From: Cellulosimicrobium cellulans
Lineage (GTDB): Bacteria > Actinomycetota > Actinomycetes > Actinomycetales > Cellulomonadaceae
Direction of reading: 5' to 3'
NCBI RefSeq assembly: GCF_024124905.1
Contig: NZ_JAMXST010000004.1
Span: 620,001 to 684,000 of the forward strand
DNA: 64,000 bases
The notes under the pieces are model-generated. The model ran no database searches. It saw only the letters and a program-made list of their open reading frames with translations, and was not told where the DNA came from. Of this stretch, positions 24,968 to 33,495 are shown piece after piece (position 1 is the stretch's first letter; every line of letters starts with the position of its first letter). Made by a program: the position numbers and the translations under genes.

Positions 24968-26722
24968 TCAGCCGAGCTCGGCCGCGAGGCTGCGGCCGGC
25001 GACGCGGCCGGAGTACAGGCACCCGCCGAGGAACGTGCCCTCCAGCGCGCGGTGCCCGTGCACCCCGCCGCCGCCGAAGCCCGCCGCCTCGCCCGCGGCC
25101 CACAGACCGGGCAGCACGGAGCCGTCGGCGCGCAGCACGCGCGCGGACGTGTCGGTCCACAGCCCGCCGAGCGTCTTGCGCGTGAGCACGGACAGGCGCA
25201 CGGCGAGCAGCGGGCCGTCCTTGGGCGTGGTGAGCGGGCGCGGGGGCGAGACGCGGATGAGCCGGTCGACGCGGTAGCGCCGCGCCATCGCCGTCGCGAC
25301 GACCTGCGGATCCTTGCCGAGGCCGGTGCGGACCTGCTCGTCGCGCAGATGGACGATGCGCGCGAGGGCGTCGGCGTCGACGTGGCCGCGCGATCCTGGG
25401 GTCGCGTCCACGAGCGCGTTCATCCCGGCCGCGAGCTCCTCGGGCGTGTCGGCCCACACGAACTCGGGCGACTGCTCCGCGAAGCGTGCCACCGGCCCCA
25501 CGGCGCCCGGCAGCACGCGCTGCGCGAGCAGCCGGACGTCCTTGCCGGTGAGGTCGGGGTTCTGCTCGGAGCCCGACAGCGCGAACTCGGTCTCCATGAT
25601 CGCCTTGTTGAGCACGAACCAGGAGTGGTCGTCGCCGCGCTCGGTGACGTGCTGGAGCGCGCCGAGCGCGTCGAACCCGGGGAACAGCGGGGCGGGCAGC
25701 CGGTTGCCGTCGGCGTCGAGCCACAGCGAGCTCGGACCCGGCAGGATGCGGATCCCGTGGTCCGTCCACACCGGCGAGTGGTTCGCGATCCCCTCCGGGT
25801 AGTGCCACATGCGGTCCTCGTGCACCAGGGCCGCGCCCGCGTCGGCGGCGACGCCGATCATGAGCCCGTCGGTCGAGTCGGGGACGCCGGACAGCATGCG
25901 GGCGGGCAGCCGGCCCGCCGCCTGCGGCCAGCGGGAACGCACGAGCTCGTGGTTCGCGCCGATGCCGCCCGACGTCACGACGACGGCGCTCGCCGCGATC
26001 TCGACCTCGCCGACGACCTCGCGCGACGACGGCGCGCCGCGCTCGACGTCCGACGGCGCGAGGACCTCCGCGCGCACGCCCGTCACCGCGCCGTCGGTCA
26101 CGACGAGCGACGTGACCCGGTGCCGGAACCGCAGGTCGAGCAGACCCGCGGCCCGGGCGTCGAGCGCGGCGCGGACGAACGGCTCGAGGATCCCCGGCCC
26201 GGTGCCCCACGTGACGTGGAACCGGGGGACGGAGTTGCCGTGGGCGCCGGCCGCGGACCCGTCGGCGCCCGAGCGCACCGGGTACCCGCCGCGCTCGGCC
26301 CACTGCACGAGCGGGAACCACCGCACGCCCTTGTCGTGCAGCCAGCCGCGCATCTCCCCGGCCGCGAAGTCGACGAACCCGCGCGCCCAGGCGTACCCGT
26401 GGCGGTCGGGGCCCTCGCCGCGGTCCGCGCCGGGCGCGAACCGCGCGGACCCGAGCCAGTCGTCGAACGCGAGCTCGGCGGAGTCCGTGACGCCCATGCG
26501 CCGCTGCTCGGGCGAGCCGACGAGGAACAGGCCGCCGAACGACCACCACGCCTGGCCGCCGAGGCTCGCGGCCGGCTCCTGGTCGAGCAGGACGACCCGG
26601 CGCCCCGCCGCGGTGAGCTCGGTCGCCGCGACGAGCCCTGCGAGGCCGGCCCCCACGACGACGACCTCGGGGTCCTCGATCCTGGGGGAGCTGACGGGGG
26701 AGTCGACCGCGCTGTCACTCAT
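24968..26722 (-). CDS. FAD-dependent oxidoreductase, 3-ketosteroid dehydrogenase/fumarate reductase-like
   Basis: A 584-residue flavoprotein with the N-terminal FAD-binding VVVGAGLAGLVAATEL (residues ~17-32), SLGGQAWWSFGGLFLVGSPE, VVVTSGGIGANHELV, and the C-terminal FAD site LWAAGEAAGFGGGGVHGHRALEGTFLGGCLYSG. This layout is that of KstD-like 'FAD-binding dehydrogenases' of actinobacteria; the steroid substrate is not implied. ATG 26722 is preferred over 26740 because a TACTCT -10-like hexamer lies 6 nt upstream, which would make the mRNA leaderless. It is tandem with glgX on the same strand, 84 bp apart across the 21-bp tandem repeat pair. No steroid genes are nearby, so its role is unknown. 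Confidence 0.85.
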   Translation of the reverse strand: MSDSAVDSPVSSPRIEDPEVVVVGAGLAGLVAATELTAAGRRVVLLDQEPAASLGGQAWWSFGGLFLVGSPEQRRMGVTDSAELAFDDWLGSARFAPGADRGEGPDRHGYAWARGFVDFAAGEMRGWLHDKGVRWFPLVQWAERGGYPVRSGADGSAAGAHGNSVPRFHVTWGTGPGILEPFVRAALDARAAGLLDLRFRHRVTSLVVTDGAVTGVRAEVLAPSDVERGAPSSREVVGEVEIAASAVVVTSGGIGANHELVRSRWPQAAGRLPARMLSGVPDSTDGLMIGVAADAGAALVHEDRMWHYPEGIANHSPVWTDHGIRILPGPSSLWLDADGNRLPAPLFPGFDALGALQHVTERGDDHSWFVLNKAIMETEFALSGSEQNPDLTGKDVRLLAQRVLPGAVGPVARFAEQSPEFVWADTPEELAAGMNALVDATPGSRGHVDADALARIVHLRDEQVRTGLGKDPQVVATAMARRYRVDRLIRVSPPRPLTTPKDGPLLAVRLSVLTRKTLGGLWTDTSARVLRADGSVLPGLWAAGEAAGFGGGGVHGHRALEGTFLGGCLYSGRVAGRSLAAELG

Positions 26723-26774
26723 GCGGGAAGAGTAGAGCACGTGTCCAGACCTGGGCGGGCCCGGTGGGCGCGTG

Positions 26775-26816
26775 CGACAACGCCTCTACCTCGCGCGACC
26801 ACGCCTCTACCTCGGC
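26775..26816 (-). repeat. Two 21-bp tandem repeats overlapping the glgX stop codon
   Basis: Units 26775-26795 and 26796-26816 differ at three positions; on the minus strand each reads roughly CGAGGTAGAGGCGTKGTCGCG. The TAG of glgX is inside the second unit. A sister pair lies at 42284-42325. See findings. Confidence 0.8.
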
Positions 26817-29170
26817 GGGGTGGAGACGTAGACGCGCAGGCTCAGGGCCTCGAGCCCGACGACGTCGCCCGCGTGGGCGGTGCCGTCGCCGTTCGCGCGG
26901 TCCCGGTCGTCGGGGTGCTCCCAGTCGGAGTCCCACGCGAGGTCCCAGCGCTCGGGGTCGGCGCCGGCCGCCGCGCGCACGCCCGGGAGCGTGACGTCCA
27001 CGGGGTCGAGGGCGCCGGCGAGGACGACCAGCACGTCGGCGTCGCCGGGCTCGGGCGCGGTCCGCAGCATCTGGAGCGTCCGGACGGCAGGGTCGTGCCA
27101 CGCCGCGTGGTCCAGGAGCTCGCCGTCGGCGTCGAACCACACGAGGTCGGGCACGCCGACGCCGTCCGCCCCGTGCCGCGTCGCGGCGTCCGTCGCGGCC
27201 CCCGTGGCGCGGGGCCGTCCGGTGAAGAACGTGTCGGGCCGCAGCGCGGGGTGCGCGCGCCGCACGGCGAGCAGGTACCGCGCCGTCGCGAGCAGGTCCT
27301 CGCGCCACGGCGAGAGGTCCCACGAGACCCAGGACGTCTCGTCGTCCTGCACGTAGGCGTTGTTGTTGCCGCGCTGCGTCCGGCCCATCTCGTCGCCCGC
27401 GGTGAGCATGGGGGTGCCCGCGGCGAGGACGAGCGTCGCGAGGAGGTTGCGGATCGACCGGCGGCGCAGGGGCGCGATCTCCACGCCGAGCCCGAGCGCG
27501 TCGAGCCCGGCGCCACCGCCCGCCCGTGCGTCCGTGGCCACGACCGGGCCCTCGAGGCCGTGGTTCCACGACCGGTTGTCGTCCGTCCCGTCGCGGTTGT
27601 CCTCGCCGTTCGCGAGGTTGTGCTTGTGGTCGTACGCGACCAGGTCGGCGAGCGTGAACCCGTCGTGCGCGGTCACGTAGCTCACCGATGCGACGGGTCC
27701 GCGCAGCAGCGGCGGGTCGGAGTGGCCGAACAGGTCGGCCGAGCCCGCGAGCCGGGTTGCGAGGTCGCGCACGCCGTGGCCGGGACGCCCGTGCGACGCC
27801 TCGCGCGCGTCGGCGAGCCAGAACTGGCGCGCCGCGTCGCGGAACCGGTCGTTCCACTCGGCGAGCGGCGGCGGGAACTGCCCGGTCCGCCAGCCGCCCG
27901 GTCCCACGTCCCACGGCTCCGCGACGAGCTTGAGCCCGCACAGCACCGGGTCCGTCTGGAGGGCGACGAGGAACGGGTGGTCGGGGTCGAACCCGGATGC
28001 TCCGCGCCCGAGCGTGACCGCGAGGTCGAACCGGAACCCGTCGACCCCGACGACCTCGGCCCAGTACCGCAGCGAGTCCAGGGCGGCCCGCACCACGGCG
28101 GGCCGCCGGAAGTCGAGCGAGTTGCCCGTCCCGGTGACGTCGGCGAGGCGTGCGGGCGAGCCGCCGTCGTGCAGGTAGTACCCGGCGTTGTCCAGCCCGC
28201 GCCACGACAGGTGGTAGCCGTCCGCGCCGCCCTCGCACGTGTGGTTGTGCACGACGTCGAGCAGCACCTCGATCCCCGCCTCGTGCAGCAGGTGGACCAT
28301 GCCGCGCACCTCGTCGAGGACGGCGCCCGGCCCGGCCTCCTGGGCGGCGCGCGTCGCGTACGCGGCGTGGGGCGCGAAGAACCCGAGGGTCGAGTAGCCC
28401 CAGTAGTTGGTGCGCCCGCTCGCGAGGAGGTGCGGCTCGGGCACGTTCGCGTGCACCGGGAGCAGCTCGACCGTCGTCACGCCGAGCGACCGCAGGTGCT
28501 CGATCGTCGCCGGGTGCGCGACGCCCGCGTACGTGCCGCGCAGGTGCTCGGGCAGGGCCTGGAGCCGCTGCGTGAGGCCGCGCACGTGCGCCTCGTAGAC
28601 CACGGTGTCGCGCCAGGGGACGCGCGGTCGGGGCGCCAGCGCGCCCGCGGGCTCGGCCACGACCACCGCGTGCGGGACGAACGGCAGCGAGTCACGCGCG
28701 TCCGCCGGGCCGTACGGGTCGTCGCCGACCTGCCCGTGGATCGCGGGGTCGTCGACGAGCTCTCCCACGAGGCCTCGCGCGTACGGGTCGACGAGCAGCT
28801 TCGCAGGGTTGTGCCGCAGCCCGGCGGCGGGGTCCCAGGGCCCGTGGACGCGGAACCCGTAGCGCTGCCCGGCGCGGACGCCCGGGACGTGGGCGTGCCA
28901 GACGCCGTACGCCGGCCCGGCGAGCGGGACGCGGCGCTCGCGGTAGCGGGCGGGGTCGTGCGCGGGCAGCGCGTCGTCGACGACGTCGACGAGGCACAGC
29001 TCGACGGCGGTCGCGTGCGACGCGAGGACGGCGACGTCGACGCCGTCGCCCACGACGCGGACGCCGAGCGGCGGCACGAGGGCGTGCCGGTCGACGCGTC
29101 CCGGCGCGGCCGGGCGCGCGGGCTCGCCGGTGGCCGGGGGGAGGGGGCTCGGGTCGGAGGGCACGTGCAC
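26807..29170 (-). CDS. glgX: Glycogen debranching enzyme GlgX
   Basis: A 787-residue GH13_11 enzyme that hydrolyses alpha-1,6 branches of phosphorylase-limit dextrins. Seen: an N-terminal CBM48 domain (VFRVHGPWDPAAGLRHNP-like region), VYEAHVRGLT, the nucleophile region DGFRFDLAVTLGR, acid/base Glu in LVAEPWDVG, VTAHDGFTLADLVAY, and NHGLEGP. Start GTG 29170 (or GTG 29164) is at the beginning of the family-like N-terminus after an unconserved Pro-rich stretch; the frame stays open far upstream but that part is shadow of etfB. Divergent from etfB. With glgE, glgP and the GH65 phosphorylase it completes the glucan-turnover genes of the window. Its stop codon lies in a tandem repeat. Confidence 0.93.
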   Translation of the reverse strand: MHVPSDPSPLPPATGEPARPAAPGRVDRHALVPPLGVRVVGDGVDVAVLASHATAVELCLVDVVDDALPAHDPARYRERRVPLAGPAYGVWHAHVPGVRAGQRYGFRVHGPWDPAAGLRHNPAKLLVDPYARGLVGELVDDPAIHGQVGDDPYGPADARDSLPFVPHAVVVAEPAGALAPRPRVPWRDTVVYEAHVRGLTQRLQALPEHLRGTYAGVAHPATIEHLRSLGVTTVELLPVHANVPEPHLLASGRTNYWGYSTLGFFAPHAAYATRAAQEAGPGAVLDEVRGMVHLLHEAGIEVLLDVVHNHTCEGGADGYHLSWRGLDNAGYYLHDGGSPARLADVTGTGNSLDFRRPAVVRAALDSLRYWAEVVGVDGFRFDLAVTLGRGASGFDPDHPFLVALQTDPVLCGLKLVAEPWDVGPGGWRTGQFPPPLAEWNDRFRDAARQFWLADAREASHGRPGHGVRDLATRLAGSADLFGHSDPPLLRGPVASVSYVTAHDGFTLADLVAYDHKHNLANGEDNRDGTDDNRSWNHGLEGPVVATDARAGGGAGLDALGLGVEIAPLRRRSIRNLLATLVLAAGTPMLTAGDEMGRTQRGNNNAYVQDDETSWVSWDLSPWREDLLATARYLLAVRRAHPALRPDTFFTGRPRATGAATDAATRHGADGVGVPDLVWFDADGELLDHAAWHDPAVRTLQMLRTAPEPGDADVLVVLAGALDPVDVTLPGVRAAAGADPERWDLAWDSDWEHPDDRDRANGDGTAHAGDVVGLEALSLRVYVSTPPR

Positions 29171-29281
29171 CCGTCCATTGTGGCGGGTGTCACCGGCTCC
29201 TCCCGCCGCCCGCCGGTAGGCTTCCCCGAGCGGGCCGGGAACCTCTCCGGCCGACCGCCCAGCGCACAGGGAGAGCAGCCG

Positions 29282-30097
29282 ATGCGGATCGTCGTCGCCG
29301 TGAAGTACGTCCCGGACATCCACGCCGACCGGGGCTTCGAGGGCGGGCGCGTCGTGCGCCGGGCCGACGAGGGGACGCTCAACGAGCTCGACGAGAACGC
29401 GGTCGAGGCCGCGCTGCGCCTCAAGGAGGCGCTGCCCGAGGCCGAGCGCGAGACCAGCGAGGTGATCGTCCTCACGGTGGCCGGGCCGGACGCCGACGGC
29501 GCCGTGCGCCGCTCCTACCAGCTCGGCGCGGACCGCGGCGTGCGCGTGAGCGACGACGCGATCGCGGGCTCCGACTACTTCGGCACCGCGCGCGTGCTCG
29601 CCGCCGCGGTGCGCCGCCTCGCGGACGAGGCGCCGGTGGACGTCGTCGTGACCGGCATGGCGGCGCTCGACGGGCTCGGCTCGGTCGTCCCGGCGCTCCT
29701 GTCGGCGGAGCTCGGGCTGCCGCAGCTCACGCTCGCCGGGAAGCTCGAGGTCGAGGGGGAGCCGGGCGCACGCAGCGCGCGCGTGACGCGCGAGCTCGAC
29801 GGCGTCGAGGAGGTCCTCGAGGCGCCGCTCCCCGCCGTGGTGTCCGTGACCGACCACGCGAACGACCCGCGCATGCCCAACTTCAAGCTCATCATGGCGG
29901 CGCGCACGCGCCCGGTGGAGGCGTGGACCCTCGCCGACCTCGGCGTCGACCCGGCGCTCGTCGGCGACGCCGGCGCGCGCACGCGCGTGACCGACGCGTC
30001 GCCCCGCCCGCCGCGTCCCGACGCCGAGATCGTCGTCGACAAGGGCGAGGGCGGACGCGCCCTGGCCGAGTTCCTCATCCGCAACGACCTGGTCTGA
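29282..30097 (+). CDS. etfB: Electron transfer flavoprotein beta subunit
   Basis: A 271-residue EtfB (FixA), which with EtfA carries electrons from acyl-CoA and related dehydrogenases to ETF:quinone oxidoreductase. Seen: IVVAVKYVPD at the start, NELDENAVEAALRLKE, the ETF beta signature around VVVTGMAALDGLGSVVPALLSAELGLP, and the VTDHANDPRMPNFKLIMAA recognition-loop region. GGGAGAGC precedes ATG 29282. etfA begins 13 bp after the stop, so they form an operon. This is the start of the conserved etfBA - iscS - mnmA - ligA backbone. Confidence 0.95.
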   Translation: MRIVVAVKYVPDIHADRGFEGGRVVRRADEGTLNELDENAVEAALRLKEALPEAERETSEVIVLTVAGPDADGAVRRSYQLGADRGVRVSDDAIAGSDYFGTARVLAAAVRRLADEAPVDVVVTGMAALDGLGSVVPALLSAELGLPQLTLAGKLEVEGEPGARSARVTRELDGVEEVLEAPLPAVVSVTDHANDPRMPNFKLIMAARTRPVEAWTLADLGVDPALVGDAGARTRVTDASPRPPRPDAEIVVDKGEGGRALAEFLIRNDLV

Positions 30098-30110
30098 GAG
30101 GCGTCCGCCC

Positions 30111-31118
30111 ATGAGCACCCCCGGGACCCGTACCGTCCTCGTCCTCCTCGACTCCGCCGGCACCGAGCTGCGCTCGCCCGTGCTGGAGCTGATCACCGTC
30201 GGCCGCTCGCTCGGGCGCGTCGAGGCCGTCGCGCTGGAGGCGCCGAGCGTCGACGTCCTCGCCCAGCTCGGCGCCCACGGCGTCGCGCTCGTGCGCCAGG
30301 CCGAGCCGTCGTCGGGCGGGGAGGTCGTGACCGGTGACGCGCTGCACCTGACGCCCGTCGTGGCCGAGGTCCTCGCCGCCGCGGCGCGCGCGTCCCACGC
30401 CGACGCCGTCCTGCTCACGTCGTCCTTCCCGAACAAGGAGGCGGCGGCGCGCCTCGCGTTCCTCACCGAGGCCGGCCTGGTGATCGACGCGTCCGCGCTG
30501 ACCGACGGCGGCACGCACCTCGTCGCGGACAAGCGCGTCTTCGCGGGGTCGTGGGACGTGCGCAGCGAGATCCTCACCGACCCCGCGGTGCTCACGCTGC
30601 GCGCCAACTCCGTCGTCCCGCAGCCCGCGGACGCGGCCGTCGCGACCGAGGTCGAGGCGCTGCGCGTCGAGCTCTCGCCCGCTGCGACCGCGGCGCGCGT
30701 CGTGTCCCGCACGGTCGACGAGTCGGCCGGCGCGGGTCGCCCGGCGCTCGGCGAGGCGGCGATCGTCGTCGCCGGGGGTCGTGGCACCAACGGCGACTTC
30801 GGTCCCGTCACCGAGCTCGCCGACGCGCTCGGCGCGGCCGTGGGCGCGACGCGCGACGCCGTCTACGAAGGCTGGCACGACCAGTTCGTCGGCCAGACGG
30901 GCGTCACCGTCGCCCCCCGCCTGTACATCGGCGCGGGCATCTCCGGCGCCCCGCACCACCGCGGCGGCATGCAGGCCTCGCAGGTGATCGTCGCCGTGAA
31001 CAACGACCCGGAGTGCCCGCTGTTCGAGATCTCGGACTTCGCGGTCGTGGGCGACCTCGCGGACGTGCTGCCCCAGGCGGCCGAGGTGCTGCGCGAGCAC
31101 CGCGCGTCGCAGGGGTAG
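30111..31118 (+). CDS. etfA: Electron transfer flavoprotein alpha subunit
   Basis: A 335-residue EtfA (FixB). The C-terminal FAD-binding part shows VVAGGRGTNGDFGPVTELADALGAAVGATRDAV, VGQTGVTVAPRLYIGAGISGAPHHRGG and VAVNNDPECPLFEISDFAVVGDL, which match the family signature closely. The N-terminal half has the alpha/beta ETF fold. It is 13 bp downstream of etfB. Length is typical. Housekeeping function; no oddity seen. Confidence 0.95.
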   Translation: MSTPGTRTVLVLLDSAGTELRSPVLELITVGRSLGRVEAVALEAPSVDVLAQLGAHGVALVRQAEPSSGGEVVTGDALHLTPVVAEVLAAAARASHADAVLLTSSFPNKEAAARLAFLTEAGLVIDASALTDGGTHLVADKRVFAGSWDVRSEILTDPAVLTLRANSVVPQPADAAVATEVEALRVELSPAATAARVVSRTVDESAGAGRPALGEAAIVVAGGRGTNGDFGPVTELADALGAAVGATRDAVYEGWHDQFVGQTGVTVAPRLYIGAGISGAPHHRGGMQASQVIVAVNNDPECPLFEISDFAVVGDLADVLPQAAEVLREHRASQG

Positions 31119-31156
31119 CCGGTCGCCGCCCAGCGGGCGACCAGCCGGTGCCGAGA

Positions 31157-31178
31157 GTTCACCCGGCGTCCTCCGGGC
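31157..31178 (+). promoter_or_regulatory. PHO-box-like direct repeat upstream of phoX
   Basis: GTTCACCCGGC (31157-31167) is followed immediately by GTCCTCCGGGC (31168-31178), 8 of 11 identical, with GGTCACCGATC two repeat lengths further on. The first unit matches the strong 11-nt unit of actinobacterial PhoP boxes (GTTCAYYYRGG as known from Streptomyces). It sits ~90 bp before a phosphatase gene, the expected place. Confidence 0.6.
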
Positions 31179-31263
31179 GGTGGCCCGCTGGTCACCGATC
31201 GTTCCTAGCGTCGGGCCGACTCCCCGGTGACGGGGAGGCCCCCCCGACCCGTGGAGACGACCG

Positions 31264-33399
31264 ATGACGATCACGCCTGCCCCCGAGCATCGCCCCCTGC
31301 TCTCCGTCGCGCCGCACGCGCGCGGCAAGCGCAGCCCCGTCACCTGCCGGCTGAAGTGCGCGGACGCGTGCTCGCACCCGGTCCCCAACGAGAGCGCCAA
31401 CGAGACGTTCCGCGACGTCGTCGCCGGCGCGATGTCGCGCCGTGCGCTGCTCGGCGGGCTCGCGGTCGGTGCCGCCGCCGTCGTGCTCGGCGCGCAGACC
31501 GTCGGCGCCGCGCCCGCCGCCGCCCAGGGGCTGCCCGGCCACGGTGGCGGCCACGGCGGTGGGCGCCCGCAGAAGGGGCTCGCCTTCGGCGCGATCTCGC
31601 CCCAGCCCGCGGCGCGCGACGCGTTCGTCGTCCCCGAGGGCTACCGGTGGCGGCCCGTGATCCGCTGGGGCGACCCGATCCTGCGCGGCGCCCAGCCGTT
31701 CGACGTCGCTCGCCAGACGCCCGAGGCCCAGGCGGGACAGTTCGGCTACAACAACGACTACCTCGACATCCTGCCGTTCGAGCGCCAGCACGCCCTCGCG
31801 GGCGCCCAGGGCAAGGGCAAGGGCCCCGGCCGGGGCACGCGCGGCCTGCTCGTCGCGAACCACGAGTACACCAACCCGGCGATCATGTTCGACGCCTCGT
31901 ACGACGCCCCGACGCGCCGCGCCATCGAGCGCGCCGCGCACGGCATGTCCGTCGTCGAGGTGAGCCGCCGCCGCACGGGAACCCCGTGGGACTACGTCGC
32001 GGACAGCCGGTACAACCGCCGCGTGCACCTGGCGACCGAGTTCCGCCTGACCGGTCCGGCGGCCGGCTCGGACCTCGTCAAGACCGTCGCGGACCCGTCG
32101 GGGACGCGCGTGCTGGGCACGCTCAACAACTGCGCGGGCGGCACGACCCCGTGGGGCACCGTGCTGTCGGGCGAGGAGAACTACAACGGCTACTTCCGGA
32201 CGTCGGGCACGGGCCACGACGCGCGCTACGGCCTGCGCGACGCCGCGACGGGGTACGGCTGGGAGCTCGACGACCCGCGGTTCGACGCCCGCAACCCCGG
32301 CTACGAGAACGAGCCGAACCGCTTCGGCTGGATCGTCGAGATCGACCCGTACGCGCCGGACGAGCCGCCGGTGAAGCACACCGCACTGGGCCGCTTCAAG
32401 CACGAGGGCGCCAACGTGATCCTCTCGCGCCGCGGGAACGCGGTCGCGTACATGGGCGACGACGAGCGCTTCGACTACGTCTACAAGTTCGTCTCCTCGC
32501 GCACCATGCGCCCCGGCAACAGCGACGGCGCCCGCCGCCACAACAAGACGCTGCTCACCGAGGGCTCGCTGTACGTCGCGAGGTTCCGCGGCGACTCGCC
32601 CGCGTCCGAGATCGACGGGTCGGGCGCGGTGCCGTCCGACGGCGCGTTCGACGGCCGGGGCGAGTGGGTCCCGCTCGTCCTGGACGGGCGGAGCCAGGTC
32701 CCCGGCATGAGCCTCGAGGAGGTGCTCGTCTACACGCGCGTCGCGGCGGACCAGGTCGGGGCCACGAAGATGGACCGCCCCGAGGACGTCGAGCCCAACC
32801 CGGTCACGGGCCGCGTCTACGTCGCGTGCACCAACAACACCTCGCGCGGGCCCGCGGCGGTCGAGGCCGCGACCGAGCCGAACCCCCGCAACACCAACCG
32901 CGACGGCCACGTCGTGGAGATCGTCGAGGACGGCGACGACGCCGCCGCCCTGACGTTCCGGTGGAACCTGCTGCTCGTCGCGGGCGACCCGGCGACGAAC
33001 GCCTCGACCTACTTCTCGGGCTACCCGAAGGAGAAGGTCTCCCCGATCTCCTGCCCGGACAACCTCGCGTTCGACGCCGAGGGCAACCTGTGGATCTCCA
33101 CCGACGGGCAGCCCAGCACGATCCAGAAGTGCGACGGCCTGTTCAAGGTCACGCTCGACGGCCGCGAGCGCGGTCGCGTCGAGCAGTTCCTCTCGGTGCC
33201 GCGCGGCGCCGAGACGTGCGGGCCGCTCGTCGACTCGGCGGACCGCATGGTCTACGTGGCGGTCCAGCACCCGGGCGAGGACGGGTCGTTCGACGCGCAG
33301 GCGTCGTACTTCCCCGACTACCTGACGCCGGGCACCCCGGTCCCGACGGGCGCGTTCGCCGGCCCGCGGCCCTCCGTCGTCCAGGTGTGGCGCGACTGA
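31264..33399 (+). CDS. phoX: PhoX-family alkaline phosphatase (DUF839), Tat-exported
   Basis: A 711-residue PhoX-type phosphatase, a Ca/Fe enzyme that releases phosphate from organic esters outside the cell. The Tat signal is internal: a ~50-residue cytoplasmic lead ends in MSRRALLGGLAVGAAAVVLG, with cleavage expected near APAAAQG. Seen: EGYRWRPVIRWGDPI, FGYNNDYLDILPFE, LLVANHEYTNP, NCAGGTTPWGTVLSGEENYNGYF, MDRPEDVEPNPVTGRVYVACTNN and DNLAFDAEGNLWISTDGQ, all characteristic. GGAGACG lies before ATG 31264. The PHO-box-like repeat suggests induction by phosphate starvation. A 13-bp hairpin follows the stop. It lies between etfA and iscS, so is probably an insertion in the backbone. Confidence 0.92.
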   Translation: MTITPAPEHRPLLSVAPHARGKRSPVTCRLKCADACSHPVPNESANETFRDVVAGAMSRRALLGGLAVGAAAVVLGAQTVGAAPAAAQGLPGHGGGHGGGRPQKGLAFGAISPQPAARDAFVVPEGYRWRPVIRWGDPILRGAQPFDVARQTPEAQAGQFGYNNDYLDILPFERQHALAGAQGKGKGPGRGTRGLLVANHEYTNPAIMFDASYDAPTRRAIERAAHGMSVVEVSRRRTGTPWDYVADSRYNRRVHLATEFRLTGPAAGSDLVKTVADPSGTRVLGTLNNCAGGTTPWGTVLSGEENYNGYFRTSGTGHDARYGLRDAATGYGWELDDPRFDARNPGYENEPNRFGWIVEIDPYAPDEPPVKHTALGRFKHEGANVILSRRGNAVAYMGDDERFDYVYKFVSSRTMRPGNSDGARRHNKTLLTEGSLYVARFRGDSPASEIDGSGAVPSDGAFDGRGEWVPLVLDGRSQVPGMSLEEVLVYTRVAADQVGATKMDRPEDVEPNPVTGRVYVACTNNTSRGPAAVEAATEPNPRNTNRDGHVVEIVEDGDDAAALTFRWNLLLVAGDPATNASTYFSGYPKEKVSPISCPDNLAFDAEGNLWISTDGQPSTIQKCDGLFKVTLDGRERGRVEQFLSVPRGAETCGPLVDSADRMVYVAVQHPGEDGSFDAQASYFPDYLTPGTPVPTGAFAGPRPSVVQVWRD

Positions 33400-33417
33400 C
33401 GCGCCTCCCGCACGGCC

Positions 33418-33452
33418 GAGGGGTCCGGCGTCGCGACGGCGCCGGACCCCTC
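33418..33452. terminator. Hairpin terminator between phoX and the APH-like gene
   Basis: Perfect 13-bp stem (33418-33430 with 33440-33452), 9-nt loop, between convergent stops at 33399 and 33496. Confidence 0.75.
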
Positions 33453-33495
33453 GTCGTCCGCCGCACCTCCGGGAGACCCGTCCCGTCCGGGAGCC

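Noticed and set aside
24968-26722. Steroid-degradation locus
   Set aside because: A single KstD-like flavoprotein with no other steroid genes is not enough evidence.
24491-29281. Long plus-strand open frame running into etfB
   Set aside because: It is the antisense shadow of the flavoprotein and glgX; only the part from 29282 is EtfB.
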